Of a stretch of DNA of 64,000 bases, positions 1-9,003 are shown piece by piece. The notes under the pieces are model-generated. The model saw nothing but the letters and a program-made list of their open reading frames with translations. It searched no databases and was not told the DNA's origin. The first letter of the stretch is position 1; every line of letters starts with the position of its first letter. Position numbers and translations under genes: made by a program. The stretch covers positions 1 through 64,000 of the forward strand of contig JBOGXA010000019.1 in the NCBI GenBank assembly GCA_050694175.1. Direction: 5' to 3'. Source of the DNA: JBOGXA01 sp050694175 (GTDB lineage Bacteria > Actinomycetota > CADDZG01 > WHSQ01).

Positions 1-10
1 GTTCGGGCAT
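1..10 (-). CDS. 5' end of next operon gene (partial, unidentified)
   Basis: A minus-strand ATG lies at 8-10 and shares one base with the TGA stop of the CorC gene (TGATG), the same coupling used elsewhere in this run. Only three codons are inside the window, so the product cannot be read. In many bacteria the GTPase Era follows ybeY and a CorC-type gene, but that is a guess from gene order. Confidence 0.35.
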
Positions 11-1281
11 CACCCCTCGTCCTCTGGGGAGGAGGACGAGAGCTTCGTGATCACTACTTTCTGGATGCGACGACCGGTGACCCGTTCCGTTCGGAACTCG
101 AGCGAATCGAGACGCACGATCTCACCCTTCTCCGGCACCCGGCCGGCAAGTCCGAAGACCAGGCCGCCGACCGTGTCCCACTCCTCGTGAGGAAGCTCGA
201 CGTTCAGCAACTCGTTGATCTCGTCGATCGGCATCTTGGCGTCCACTCTGATAGTCGACTCGTCGAGCGGCTCTACAAGCGGCTCTTCCTGGTCGTATTC
301 GTCGATTATCTCTCCGACAATCTCCTCGATGAGATCCTCGATTGTCACGAGACCTGCCGTGCCGCCGTATTCGTCGATGACGATCGCCATGTGCACGCGG
401 CGTTGCTGCATCTCGCGCAGCAGTTCGGCTACCTTCTTCTGCTCGGGCACAAACAGCGGAACTCGCCCCAACGACGTCACCTTTGTGCTTCCCTTGCTTT
501 CGTGAATGCGCTTAAGGACATCTTTCGCGTACAGCACGCCGACAATGTTGTCGTGATCACCTTCGTAGATCGGGATCCGTGAGTAGCCGGCCACCAGGAT
601 CGTCTCGAGCGCGTCATCGAGAGTTGCCTCCCACCGGCACGTGACCATGTCGGGCCGGGGCACCATCACCTCCCGGACCACCGTGTCTCCGAACTCGAAG
701 ACGGAGTGGATAAGCTCTCGTTCCCCCTCCTCTATCTCCTCTTCTTCTTCGGCGACATCGGCCATGTGCCTGATCTCGCTCTCGGTCACAAACGGCCCCT
801 TCGGGAGGGTGCGACCGGGTAACGGAGAGATCACGGCGTTCGCCACCAAAATGAGCAGACGTCCCATGGGATTCAGGACTCGGCCGATCACGAACACGGA
901 CCCGGCCACGAACAGCGCGATGCGCTCGGTGCGCTGTATCGCGAACGTCTTGGGGCCGACCTCGGCGACGACGAACACGGCAAGAGTCATCGCCCCGATT
1001 GCGATCGCCTCTCCGAGAGTCTCGAAGTTGTCGATGGCCAGCCCCGCGGCCAGTACGGTGGTGGTGACGAGCGCAAGCACTTTTAGCAACAACAAGACGG
1101 TCATAAAGGGCGCCGGCTCTAAAACGATCTTGAGCAGAGGTTCGGATCCGCGGAGCCTCTGGTCCGCAAGGTGGTGCGCCTTGACGCGGCTGATGCTCGT
1201 GATCGCCGACTCCGACAAGGACAGCAGGGCGGCCAGCAACAGCAGCGCGACCACGAAGGCAACAATCATCGCATCGGACAT
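10..1281 (-). CDS. CorC/HlyC-family membrane CBS-domain protein
   Basis: A 423-residue integral membrane protein of the DUF21-CBS-CorC_HlyC architecture, a family linked to magnesium/cobalt efflux or homeostasis. The N-terminal DUF21 part has hydrophobic segments near residues 5-25, 59-79, 89-110 and 121-150, with the family motif EVGPKTFA. A CBS-pair region follows (about 205-325, motif REVMVPRPDMV), and a C-terminal CorC_HlyC domain covers about 340-415. It starts at an ATG overlapping the ybeY stop by one base, so it is the last complete gene of the minus-strand hrcA-dnaJ run. Older names (hemolysin) are misleading; no toxin activity is implied. The family is clear, the transported ion is not. 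Confidence 0.93.
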   Translation of the reverse strand: MSDAMIVAFVVALLLLAALLSLSESAITSISRVKAHHLADQRLRGSEPLLKIVLEPAPFMTVLLLLKVLALVTTTVLAAGLAIDNFETLGEAIAIGAMTLAVFVVAEVGPKTFAIQRTERIALFVAGSVFVIGRVLNPMGRLLILVANAVISPLPGRTLPKGPFVTESEIRHMADVAEEEEEIEEGERELIHSVFEFGDTVVREVMVPRPDMVTCRWEATLDDALETILVAGYSRIPIYEGDHDNIVGVLYAKDVLKRIHESKGSTKVTSLGRVPLFVPEQKKVAELLREMQQRRVHMAIVIDEYGGTAGLVTIEDLIEEIVGEIIDEYDQEEPLVEPLDESTIRVDAKMPIDEINELLNVELPHEEWDTVGGLVFGLAGRVPEKGEIVRLDSLEFRTERVTGRRIQKVVITKLSSSSPEDEG

Positions 1282-1711
1282 CAGGACCGGGTCGGCTCGA
1301 ACGAATCGAGCACGCTCTTCTGGCGCGCATCCATCTTGGACTTGTCCGCTTCGTTCTGGTGGTCGTACCCAAGCAGATGAAGGGTCCCGTGGACGAGCAG
1401 TGTGTCGAGCTCGTATTCAAGATCGTGGCCCAGTCGCTGCGCGTTCACCTCAGCCACCCGAGGGCATATGACGACGTCGCCCAGGACGGTCGCAGGTTCG
1501 TCATCCTCCGTCAGCGGAAATGCAAGCACGTCGGTCGCATAGTCGTTGCCCGCAAACCGCGCGTTGAGCTGACGCATGTGGTCCGAGGTCACGCACAGAA
1601 CGGATAGCTCAACTCCGTCGTCGAGGTCCTCGCTCGCAAGGGTGTGGTGACCCAGAGTCGATAGACGGACCTCGTCGACCGGCAGGTTCTGCTCGTTTGC
1701 CACGAATACGG

Positions 1712-1715
<4 letters not shown>
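1281..1715 (-). CDS. ybeY: Endoribonuclease YbeY (16S rRNA maturation)
   Basis: A 144-residue zinc-dependent single-strand endoribonuclease of the UPF0054 family, which works in 16S rRNA 3'-end maturation and ribosome quality control. The metal-binding motif HGTLHLLGYDH is complete at residues 109-119, giving the three His ligands, and length is normal. The start is GTG at 1713-1715, which overlaps the phoH stop by four bases (GTGA). The stop overlaps the CorC gene start. The phoH-ybeY-corC order is conserved widely and supports co-translation of the three. Confidence 0.96.
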
Positions 1716-2713
<998 letters not shown>

Positions 2714-2741
2714 CCTTCGGAGGATTGGTGCCCGGCGGCCA

Positions 2742-3086
2742 CTAGCCGGGGGGCCAGCTCAGCCCCCGTCCTCCCAGCAGGTGGAAGTGGACATGATGCA
2801 CGCTTTGCCCGGCGGGAGCCCCCACGTTGGTCACGATTCGATGGCCTCCCTCGATACCGTTGTCGCGAGCAAGCACTGCGATCGCCTCGAACATCTTCCC
2901 CAAGAGCGCGCCGTCCCCCGCTCCCAGCTCGTGCGCCGATGAGATATGCCGTCTAGGAATTACGAGCAGGTGAACGGGCGCCGCTGGGTTTATGTCGGTG
3001 AAGGCAATCACGTCGTCGGTCTCGTAGACGATCGTCGAGTCGAGCTCCTTGGCCGCGATCTTGCAGAAGAGACAATCCTCCGTCAC
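2742..3086 (-). CDS. HIT-family nucleotide hydrolase
   Basis: A 114-residue histidine-triad protein of the Hint/HinT type (purine nucleoside phosphoramidase-like). It has the N-terminal zinc pair CLFC followed by IAAKE, and the terminal triad HVHFHLLGG. I take GTG at 3084-3086 as the start because a strong GGGAGGGAA ribosome site sits just upstream and the next in-frame ATG upstream lies inside mtaB. It begins just downstream of the mtaB stop, in the same minus-strand operon. HIT proteins hydrolyse AMP-linked substrates; the physiological one here is unknown. Confidence 0.93.
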   Translation of the reverse strand: MTEDCLFCKIAAKELDSTIVYETDDVIAFTDINPAAPVHLLVIPRRHISSAHELGAGDGALLGKMFEAIAVLARDNGIEGGHRIVTNVGAPAGQSVHHVHFHLLGGRGLSWPPG

Positions 3087-3099
3087 CGCTTCCCTCCCG

Positions 3100-4425
3100 T
3101 TAGTTCGACACGCTGTTAGACAACACCACCGACACAAGCCGCCCCCCGACACCATCGGCCCGGATGCGTTCCCCCTGCACACTCACAATCGAGCCGAGGA
3201 GCCCCGACGCCTCGAAGAAAACGCGTACGTAGTCACCCGTCTGACCCGAGCACACCCCGATGCCGTCGACCGAGCGCTCGTCCTCCACGAGCACCTCGAG
3301 CGGTGGTCCGAGATGCGCCCGCAGGAACCTGCTGCGGAGCTCGTTGCCGAGGCCGATGAGTTGCTTTGAACGCTCCTTCTTGATGTCGGGATGCACGGCA
3401 CCGCTCAGCTCGGCCGCAGGCGTGCCGGGCCGCGCCGAGTATCGAAAGACGTGCAGTTTGGAGAACTCGACACGCCGCACCATATCCATGGTTGCCGCAA
3501 ATGCTTCATCCGTTTCGCCGGGGAAGCCGACGATGATGTCCGTTGCAAGTGCAAGGCTCGGGATCACCGCCTTCGCTCGCTCCACCGCGGCGAGGAACTC
3601 TTGTGCTCGGTACGGTCGATGCATGACACGAAGGACGCCGTCGTCTCCCGATTGGAGGGGGACGTGCAGATACGGGCACATGCGCGGCTCGGCGGCCATG
3701 AAGTCAATGAGCTCTTCGGTCAGGTGGTTGGAGAGTATCGACGACAGCCGCAACCGTTGCAGGCCGTCGATGTCCACAAGGCGCTTGAAGAGCCGGACCA
3801 GGCTACGTTCGTCGCCACCGGAGTCGTACGTGTACTTGCCCAGGTGGACGCCCGTCAAGATGACCTCGCGCGCCCCCGACCCCACCATCGTGCGGGCCTC
3901 GGCGATGAGCCCGTCCTCGTCAAGGCTTCGCAGGGCGCCGCGAGTCGTCGGGATGATGCAGAAGGTGCACCATTCGTCACAGCCAGTTTGCACCTTCAGG
4001 TTGGATCTCACCCGGGGCACGACGTCTGGCGGGCGCGCAGCTGGCGGAAGACCTATCTGGAGCAGTGGGGCCGTCGGGGTGGCGACGCCGAGGGCCTCGG
4101 CAAACCGCTCTTTCGCGTCGTTTCCGAGCACGACGTCGACGCCCTCGATCGCTTCTATCTCGCCTGGGTCCGACACCGCGTAGCAGCCGACGACGACCAC
4201 CTTTGCATCGGGATGACTGCGGACCGCACGCCGGATTGCGGAGCGCGACGCCTTGGTCGCCTCGCGGGTCACCGTGCAGGTGTTGATCACCACCACGTCG
4301 GGGGCCGCACCGGCCGGGGCGAGTGCTACGCCCCGGGCACCGAGTTGTTCCGTCATGGAGTCGGACTCCGCCTGATTGAGTCGACATCCGAGGGTCGTGA
4401 TCGCTACTGTCGGCATCGTCGCCAA
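3100..4425 (-). CDS. mtaB: tRNA t6A37 methylthiotransferase MtaB
   Basis: A 441-residue radical-SAM methylthiotransferase that converts t6A37 to ms2t6A37 in tRNAs reading ANN codons. Cys14, Cys50 and Cys81 of the N-terminal UPF0004 domain would bind the auxiliary 4Fe-4S cluster. Cys149, Cys153 and Cys156 (CDEWCTFC) form the CxxxCxxC radical-SAM site, and a TRAM-like region closes the protein. Length and motif order match MtaB better than MiaB, which is longer and has a different C-terminus. The ATG at 4414-4416 is an alternative start. It lies between rsmE and the HIT gene. Confidence 0.92.
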   Translation of the reverse strand: MATMPTVAITTLGCRLNQAESDSMTEQLGARGVALAPAGAAPDVVVINTCTVTREATKASRSAIRRAVRSHPDAKVVVVGCYAVSDPGEIEAIEGVDVVLGNDAKERFAEALGVATPTAPLLQIGLPPAARPPDVVPRVRSNLKVQTGCDEWCTFCIIPTTRGALRSLDEDGLIAEARTMVGSGAREVILTGVHLGKYTYDSGGDERSLVRLFKRLVDIDGLQRLRLSSILSNHLTEELIDFMAAEPRMCPYLHVPLQSGDDGVLRVMHRPYRAQEFLAAVERAKAVIPSLALATDIIVGFPGETDEAFAATMDMVRRVEFSKLHVFRYSARPGTPAAELSGAVHPDIKKERSKQLIGLGNELRSRFLRAHLGPPLEVLVEDERSVDGIGVCSGQTGDYVRVFFEASGLLGSIVSVQGERIRADGVGGRLVSVVLSNSVSN

Positions 4426-4447
4426 CCTACACGCGCCTCGGCCGCGA

Positions 4448-5182
4448 CTAACCGATCAGGCCGTAGTGAAACAGGACGGCGGACGTCGCGACCACCGGTG
4501 CGTTCTCGGTGCGCAGGATCTGGGGGCCCAGTGACACGAGCTGTCCGCCCGCGTCGGCCAGCGCCTCTGCTTCAGTTGCCTCCAATCCGCCCTCGGGCCC
4601 GACGACGAGGGCAACGCGGTCAACCCCTTCGAGCAGCGCGGTCCGCAACGGAAGCGAGGCTCCCTCCCACAGCACGACCACGCATGGCTCGAGCGCAACG
4701 CGCCCGAGCACTTCGTCCCATCGCTGTGGCGGCCCGGTCCCCATCACCCATGGACTCTGCGACTGCTTGGCCGCCGAGCGCGCGATTGCGGCCCACCGAT
4801 CCTCGAGGTGCTCCGACTTGGATTCATCCCACCGGACGACCGTGCGCTGCGATCCGAAAACCGACACCTCCGCGACGCCGAGCTCGGCGAGCCGCTCGAC
4901 GACCCCGTCGACCTTGCTTCCCTTCGCAGCTCCCTGATAAACAACCACCTCCGGCCGCGGACGCGGGCGTTGGTCCCGCTCGAGGATCTCTGCAACCAGC
5001 CTGCCGTCGTCGACACGCGCAGCACTGCAACGAGCAACTGTGCCGCTCCCATCAGTGATCGTTAGGACGTCCGGGGGCGCGATGCGAAGCACCGTTAGGG
5101 CGTGGCGCGATTCGTCAAGGTCGAGCACCACCTCCGGCCCCCGCCACGCGGGGGCCGGAGCATAGAACCAAGGCGCGCTCAT
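4448..5182 (-). CDS. rsmE: 16S rRNA (uracil1498-N3)-methyltransferase RsmE
   Basis: A 244-residue SPOUT methyltransferase that methylates U1498 of 16S rRNA. The SAM-binding knot signatures are present: GPEGG at 195-199 and LGPQILRTENAP ending at 229. The open frame runs further upstream, but the ATG at 5180-5182 (MSAPWFYAP) gives the family length and lies just inside the stop of the preceding gene. RsmE directly after dnaJ is usual in actinobacteria; here a DUF1028 gene is inserted between them. Confidence 0.95.
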   Translation of the reverse strand: MSAPWFYAPAPAWRGPEVVLDLDESRHALTVLRIAPPDVLTITDGSGTVARCSAARVDDGRLVAEILERDQRPRPRPEVVVYQGAAKGSKVDGVVERLAELGVAEVSVFGSQRTVVRWDESKSEHLEDRWAAIARSAAKQSQSPWVMGTGPPQRWDEVLGRVALEPCVVVLWEGASLPLRTALLEGVDRVALVVGPEGGLEATEAEALADAGGQLVSLGPQILRTENAPVVATSAVLFHYGLIG

Positions 5183-5189
5183 CGCTCGA

Positions 5190-6053
5190 TCACAGGTCGT
5201 GCGTCCGCAGATGTTCGAGCACCTTTCGCTCGATACGCGCGTCGTCGGCCCACCGTTCCTCGAGGTTCTCCGTTCCCATGTACGCGTACAGTGATGACCG
5301 AAGTCCCTCGTCGTATGCGCCGCTGGAGTCTCGAGGCTCGTAGCCCCGTGCGCGCAGCAGCGCGCGCAGCTCGTCGGCGAGACGCTCGTCGACTTCGACG
5401 AATTCGAGATCGTCGGGACGTGGGAAGTAGAGGCGATGGAGTTCGTACAGACGAACCAACTCAGCAACAGGATCTGTGTGGTCGTCGACCCGGATGTCTA
5501 CCGCCCTGTCGATACCGCCACCGTAACCGCCTCCCTCGCGCGCGATCATGAGCGCGGCCGACTGGCGCCCGCGCCGGTCGCCGCCGGCCGAATCGCCGGC
5601 TCTCAGCGCGGCAAGCAACCGCCCGGCCAGGGCACCTCCCGCTCCCTCGAACGCCGCGGCCATGGCGTCGACGACATCGGGCCCCGTGAGGATGTTTCCC
5701 TGACAGCTGTAGCCGGACCCCGTTCGCCCCCCGGCCCAGTCGAAGCACTCAGATCCGGTGAACGTCGCGGCGCGCCCGCCGGCGTCGACGACGCCGACCT
5801 GCCGGTGCTCTCGCTCGGGGTCGGCTGCGGTCAGTTCCCCCACCACTGAGCTGGCGTCGGCTCCGGCCTCCAGGAGCTCCAGTCCGTCCGGGCCGTAGGA
5901 GAGATTCGCCAGGGCCTGGGTTGCAATGGCCCCTGCCCCGGCGCGCGCCCAGGGCACCGCGGCCCCCACCCCGAGGAATTTCGACGCAACCGCGACGCCC
6001 CATTCCGGGCTGGGCGAGGCGTCGCCGTCCCACGCGACGATCGAGAAGGTCAC
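5190..6053 (-). CDS. DUF1028 Ntn-hydrolase-like protein
   Basis: A 287-residue DUF1028 protein. The N-terminus (MTFSIVAWD, then WGVAVASKFLGVGAAVPWA and a GAIATQALAN segment) matches this family, which is predicted to have an Ntn-hydrolase fold. The motif GYSCQGNIL near residue 120 is also typical. The C-terminal third looks like the extra domain seen in long DUF1028 members. Its substrate is unknown; no signal peptide is visible. It sits between dnaJ (109-base gap) and rsmE (7-base gap), so it is probably transcribed with rsmE. Confidence 0.88.
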   Translation of the reverse strand: MTFSIVAWDGDASPSPEWGVAVASKFLGVGAAVPWARAGAGAIATQALANLSYGPDGLELLEAGADASSVVGELTAADPEREHRQVGVVDAGGRAATFTGSECFDWAGGRTGSGYSCQGNILTGPDVVDAMAAAFEGAGGALAGRLLAALRAGDSAGGDRRGRQSAALMIAREGGGYGGGIDRAVDIRVDDHTDPVAELVRLYELHRLYFPRPDDLEFVEVDERLADELRALLRARGYEPRDSSGAYDEGLRSSLYAYMGTENLEERWADDARIERKVLEHLRTHDL

Positions 6054-6162
6054 CGAGCAAGGCTACCCGGCGACCCCCCGGCCCGGGCCCGGCCTCGAGT
6101 GTTCTAGGAGCGCGCTACCCCGACACGTGGCGAACACTCACCGCGGGGTCACGGGTCGCCTC

Positions 6163-7260
6163 TTAGCGGAAGGCCTGCTTGAGCTTGTCGAAGAAGCCTC
6201 TGGCGCCTGCGCCCTCTCCGCGCAGTTCGGCAAAGCGCATCAGAATCTCGGCCTGCTCGGCGTCGAGGTCGGTGGGGGTTTCGACCTTCAACAGACAGAC
6301 GAGCTCGCCTCTCCCCCGGCCATCGACGCGCGGCATGCCTCGCCCGCGGAGCCGGATGACCTCACCGGACTGCGTACCGGGATCGATCTCGATGGTCTCT
6401 GGCCCATCGAGCGTCGGGACCTCAACCTCACCCCCGAGCGCGGCGATCGTCATGGGGACGGCCACCTCGCAACCCAGGTCGTCTCCGACGCGCCGGAACA
6501 CGTCGTGCGGCGCGACCCGGATCGCAACGTAGAGGTCGCCCGAGCGGCCGCCCCGTACACCTGCTTGGCCGCGCCCGCCTACTCGGAGCTGCGCGCCGTC
6601 GTCGACGCCGGACGGGATCTTTACAGTCAGCGTGTCGGTTACGTGGATGCGACCGGCCCCAGAGCACCGCCGGCACGGGTCCGGAATGATCTGGCCGGTG
6701 CCCCCGCAGCGCGCGCACGTCGTCGCCGTGATGACGTTGCCGAACATCGTTCGTCGCGCGTTGCGGACCTCGCCGGTTCCCCCGCATTCGGGGCACGTCG
6801 ATGGGAACGTTCCGGGCGCGGCCCCCGACCCGGAGCACTCGGTACATTCCGCAAGCGAATCGATCTCGACCTCGCGTTCGGCGCCGGTGGCTGCTTCCTC
6901 CAGGGTGAGCTCGACCTCCGCGAGGATGTCGGCTCCACGGGCGGGGCCCTTCCTCGTCGATGTCCCGCCCATGCCTCCGAAGAAGGTCGCAAAGAGATCG
7001 GAGATTCCGCCGAAGTCCGAGAAGCCGGCCGCGCCGGCCCCCGCGCGCTCGTCACCGAAGAGGTCGTAGCGCTGCTTCTTCTCCGGATCCGACAGGACCT
7101 CGTACGCGCGCGTTACCTCCTTGAACCGCTCCTCCGTTTGCGGGTCGCTTGGGTTGGCATCGGGGTGGTGCTCGCGCGCGAGCCTCCGGTAAGCACGCTT
7201 GATCTCGTCCGCAGAGGCATCGCGCGAGATTCCGAGAACCTCGTAGTAGTCGCCGGCCAT
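6163..7260 (-). CDS. dnaJ: Chaperone protein DnaJ
   Basis: A 365-residue type I J-protein that stimulates the DnaK ATPase and delivers unfolded clients. The J domain carries HPD at 32-34. A Gly/Phe-rich linker follows at about 72-105. Four zinc-finger repeats are complete: CTECSGSG (139), CPECGGTG (156), CARCGGTG (182) and CRRCSGAG (196). The C-terminal client domains end in a short tail. It lies 13 bases after hrcA, so both should be under the CIRCE operator upstream of hrcA. This is the hrcA-linked DnaJ of actinobacteria; no dnaK is in the window. Confidence 0.96.
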   Translation of the reverse strand: MAGDYYEVLGISRDASADEIKRAYRRLAREHHPDANPSDPQTEERFKEVTRAYEVLSDPEKKQRYDLFGDERAGAGAAGFSDFGGISDLFATFFGGMGGTSTRKGPARGADILAEVELTLEEAATGAEREVEIDSLAECTECSGSGAAPGTFPSTCPECGGTGEVRNARRTMFGNVITATTCARCGGTGQIIPDPCRRCSGAGRIHVTDTLTVKIPSGVDDGAQLRVGGRGQAGVRGGRSGDLYVAIRVAPHDVFRRVGDDLGCEVAVPMTIAALGGEVEVPTLDGPETIEIDPGTQSGEVIRLRGRGMPRVDGRGRGELVCLLKVETPTDLDAEQAEILMRFAELRGEGAGARGFFDKLKQAFR

Positions 7261-7273
7261 CAGTGAGTCGCCA

Positions 7274-8314
7274 TCACAGGGACGGTTCCGTCAACATGCG
7301 GCCGAGGTATGACGCGACCTCGTGCACGGTCGCGATCGTGTGGCTGTAGTCCATGCGAGTGGGGCCGACGACGCCCAGCGAGCCGAGGGCCGAACCGCCT
7401 GGGCCGTAGGAAGTCGCTATCACCGAGCAGCTCTGCATCTCTTCGATCAGGTTCTCAGACCCGATGCGAACGGAGACTCGTTGGACCGCGAGCGCGTCCG
7501 CCACAAGCTCGAACAGCACGCGCCTGTGCTCTAACGCCTCGATAACCTGTCTGACGGTCTCGAGATCTTGGAACTTCTGCTCGTCCACCATCGTCGACGT
7601 GCCGTCGAGAAAGACACGATCCCTCTCCTCTACCACCTCTTCCTCGAGGATCACGGCCACTCGTTCGGCGAGCTCGCGCATCTCGAGGGGGAATCGCTCG
7701 ATCGACGCCCGCAGCGCTTGACAGGCGTTTTCGAGCAGCTCGCCGGAGACGATCCGGTTGAGCATCTCGACCGCCTGATCGAGATGCACCTCCACGTTCT
7801 CGGGCACCCGCACCACGTGGTTTTCGACCCTGCCGGTATCGGTGACGAGCACGACCATTACCCGCTCGTGGCCGATGTTGACCAGCTCAACATGGCGAAC
7901 GACGCTTCGATCGAGGGCGGGGGCAAACACAACCGCGGCGTGATCGGTCAGCTCGGACAACAGGGCTGCCGTCTTGCGCAGGGCCTCCTCGAGCTCCCAG
8001 TGGGGCTCGCCGAAGAACGAGCGGATCCGACGTTCGTGGGTTGCCGGTAACTTCCCCTCTCCGGCGAACCGATCGACGTAGTAGCGATACCCGGTGTCGG
8101 TCGGTACCCGACCCGCCGACGTGTGCGGCTGGAAAATGTAGCCCGAGCCCTCGAGCGCCGACATCTCGTTGCGAACCGTGGCCGACGAGACCTTGAGAGG
8201 AAAGTGCTCGACGATGGTCTTCGAGCCCACCGGCTCCCCCGTACGCACATAGTGGGCGACGACCGCGTGGAGGATCGCCGCCTTGCGCTCGTCGAGCTCG
8301 CTTCTCTTCGGCAT
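7274..8314 (-). CDS. hrcA: Heat-inducible transcription repressor HrcA
   Basis: A repressor of heat-shock genes that binds the CIRCE inverted repeat. It is 346 residues from the ATG at 8312-8314 (MPKRSELDERK). The N-terminal winged helix (HAVVAHYVRTGEPVGSKT and SSATVRNEMSALE) is typical, followed by the GAF-like HrcA domain. The open frame begins further upstream, inside the CIRCE element, so that start is unlikely. The ATG at 8321-8323 is a possible alternative, but a GGGGGA stretch precedes the chosen start. CIRCE 20 bases upstream indicates autoregulation with dnaJ. Confidence 0.95.
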   Translation of the reverse strand: MPKRSELDERKAAILHAVVAHYVRTGEPVGSKTIVEHFPLKVSSATVRNEMSALEGSGYIFQPHTSAGRVPTDTGYRYYVDRFAGEGKLPATHERRIRSFFGEPHWELEEALRKTAALLSELTDHAAVVFAPALDRSVVRHVELVNIGHERVMVVLVTDTGRVENHVVRVPENVEVHLDQAVEMLNRIVSGELLENACQALRASIERFPLEMRELAERVAVILEEEVVEERDRVFLDGTSTMVDEQKFQDLETVRQVIEALEHRRVLFELVADALAVQRVSVRIGSENLIEEMQSCSVIATSYGPGGSALGSLGVVGPTRMDYSHTIATVHEVASYLGRMLTEPSL

Positions 8315-8333
8315 GTCCCCCATGGTATCGGAG

Positions 8334-8360
8334 TTAGCACTCACTTGACAGGAGTGCTAG
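8334..8360 (-). promoter_or_regulatory. CIRCE operator
   Basis: TTAGCACTC, nine bases, then GAGTGCTAG. This matches the CIRCE consensus (TTAGCACTC-N9-GAGTGCTAA) at 17 of 18 positions. It lies directly upstream of hrcA, where HrcA represses its own operon. Confidence 0.93.
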
Positions 8361-8448
8361 CGGCCCTGCTCCCGTGAACGGGGCCGGGGTCGGCAGCGTC
8401 TCATTCGCTGTGAGGTGGGACCATGTGCATGCGCGCAAGTGAACGGTC

Positions 8449-9003
8449 GTGGAGGACCGTGTGGACGAGCCAGATCCCCAGGTTGTGGCGGCGGCGAGGG
8501 CCGGGAGTCTCGAGGCCTTTGAGGACCTCGTCCGCCACTACCAGGGTGACGCATGGCGGCTGGCCTTCCACCTCCTCCACGATCACAGCCTCGCGGACGA
8601 CGTGACCCAGGATGCCTTCGTGCGTGTTTTTAGATTCCTCCCCCGCTACCGGGGTGAATCGAAGTTCTCCACATGGCTGTTCTCCATCGTGAGGAACTGC
8701 GCGATGGACGAGCTCCGGCGGGCCGGGAGGCGCAGCGTCGCCACTCGGCGGGCCCGCGCCGGAGAGGCACCACTGGCAACCGACCCGGGGACGCGTATCG
8801 AGGTGAAGGAGGCCCTCGCGGCTCTCCCGCTCGATCTGCGCGAGCCCGTCGTGATGATCGACATGTTCGGGATGTCCTACCGAGAGGTGGGAGCGGTGCT
8901 GGGCATCCCAGAAGGCACGGTCAAGAGCCGGGTGCATCGGGCCCGGTCGACGCTTGCTGGGATGCTGAGTCCTGCTCACGAGGAGACCACCGGTGAAGCC
9001 TGA
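8449..9003 (+). CDS. ECF-family RNA polymerase sigma factor
   Basis: A 184-residue group 4 sigma factor. Region 2 (about 20-92) contains the -10 recognition segment DDVTQDAFVRVFRFLPRY and FSTWLFSIVRNCAMDELRR. Region 4 (about 120-170) contains a helix-turn-helix, YREVGAVLGIPEGTVKSRVHR. The start is a GTG; another GTG four codons later is possible. It is divergent from hrcA. The next gene overlaps it by 11 bases and encodes a zinc-finger membrane anti-sigma factor, so this is a classic sigma/anti-sigma pair responding to an envelope signal. Confidence 0.94.
   Translation: MEDRVDEPDPQVVAAARAGSLEAFEDLVRHYQGDAWRLAFHLLHDHSLADDVTQDAFVRVFRFLPRYRGESKFSTWLFSIVRNCAMDELRRAGRRSVATRRARAGEAPLATDPGTRIEVKEALAALPLDLREPVVMIDMFGMSYREVGAVLGIPEGTVKSRVHRARSTLAGMLSPAHEETTGEA

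Noticed and set aside
3391..5058. A 555-residue plus-strand frame opposite mtaB and rsmE
   Set aside because: Arg/His-rich low-complexity translation, antisense to genes with complete motifs.
8345..8350. TTGACA on the plus strand as a -35 box for the sigma gene
   Set aside because: It falls in the CIRCE spacer and no -10-like sequence lies 16-18 bases downstream.
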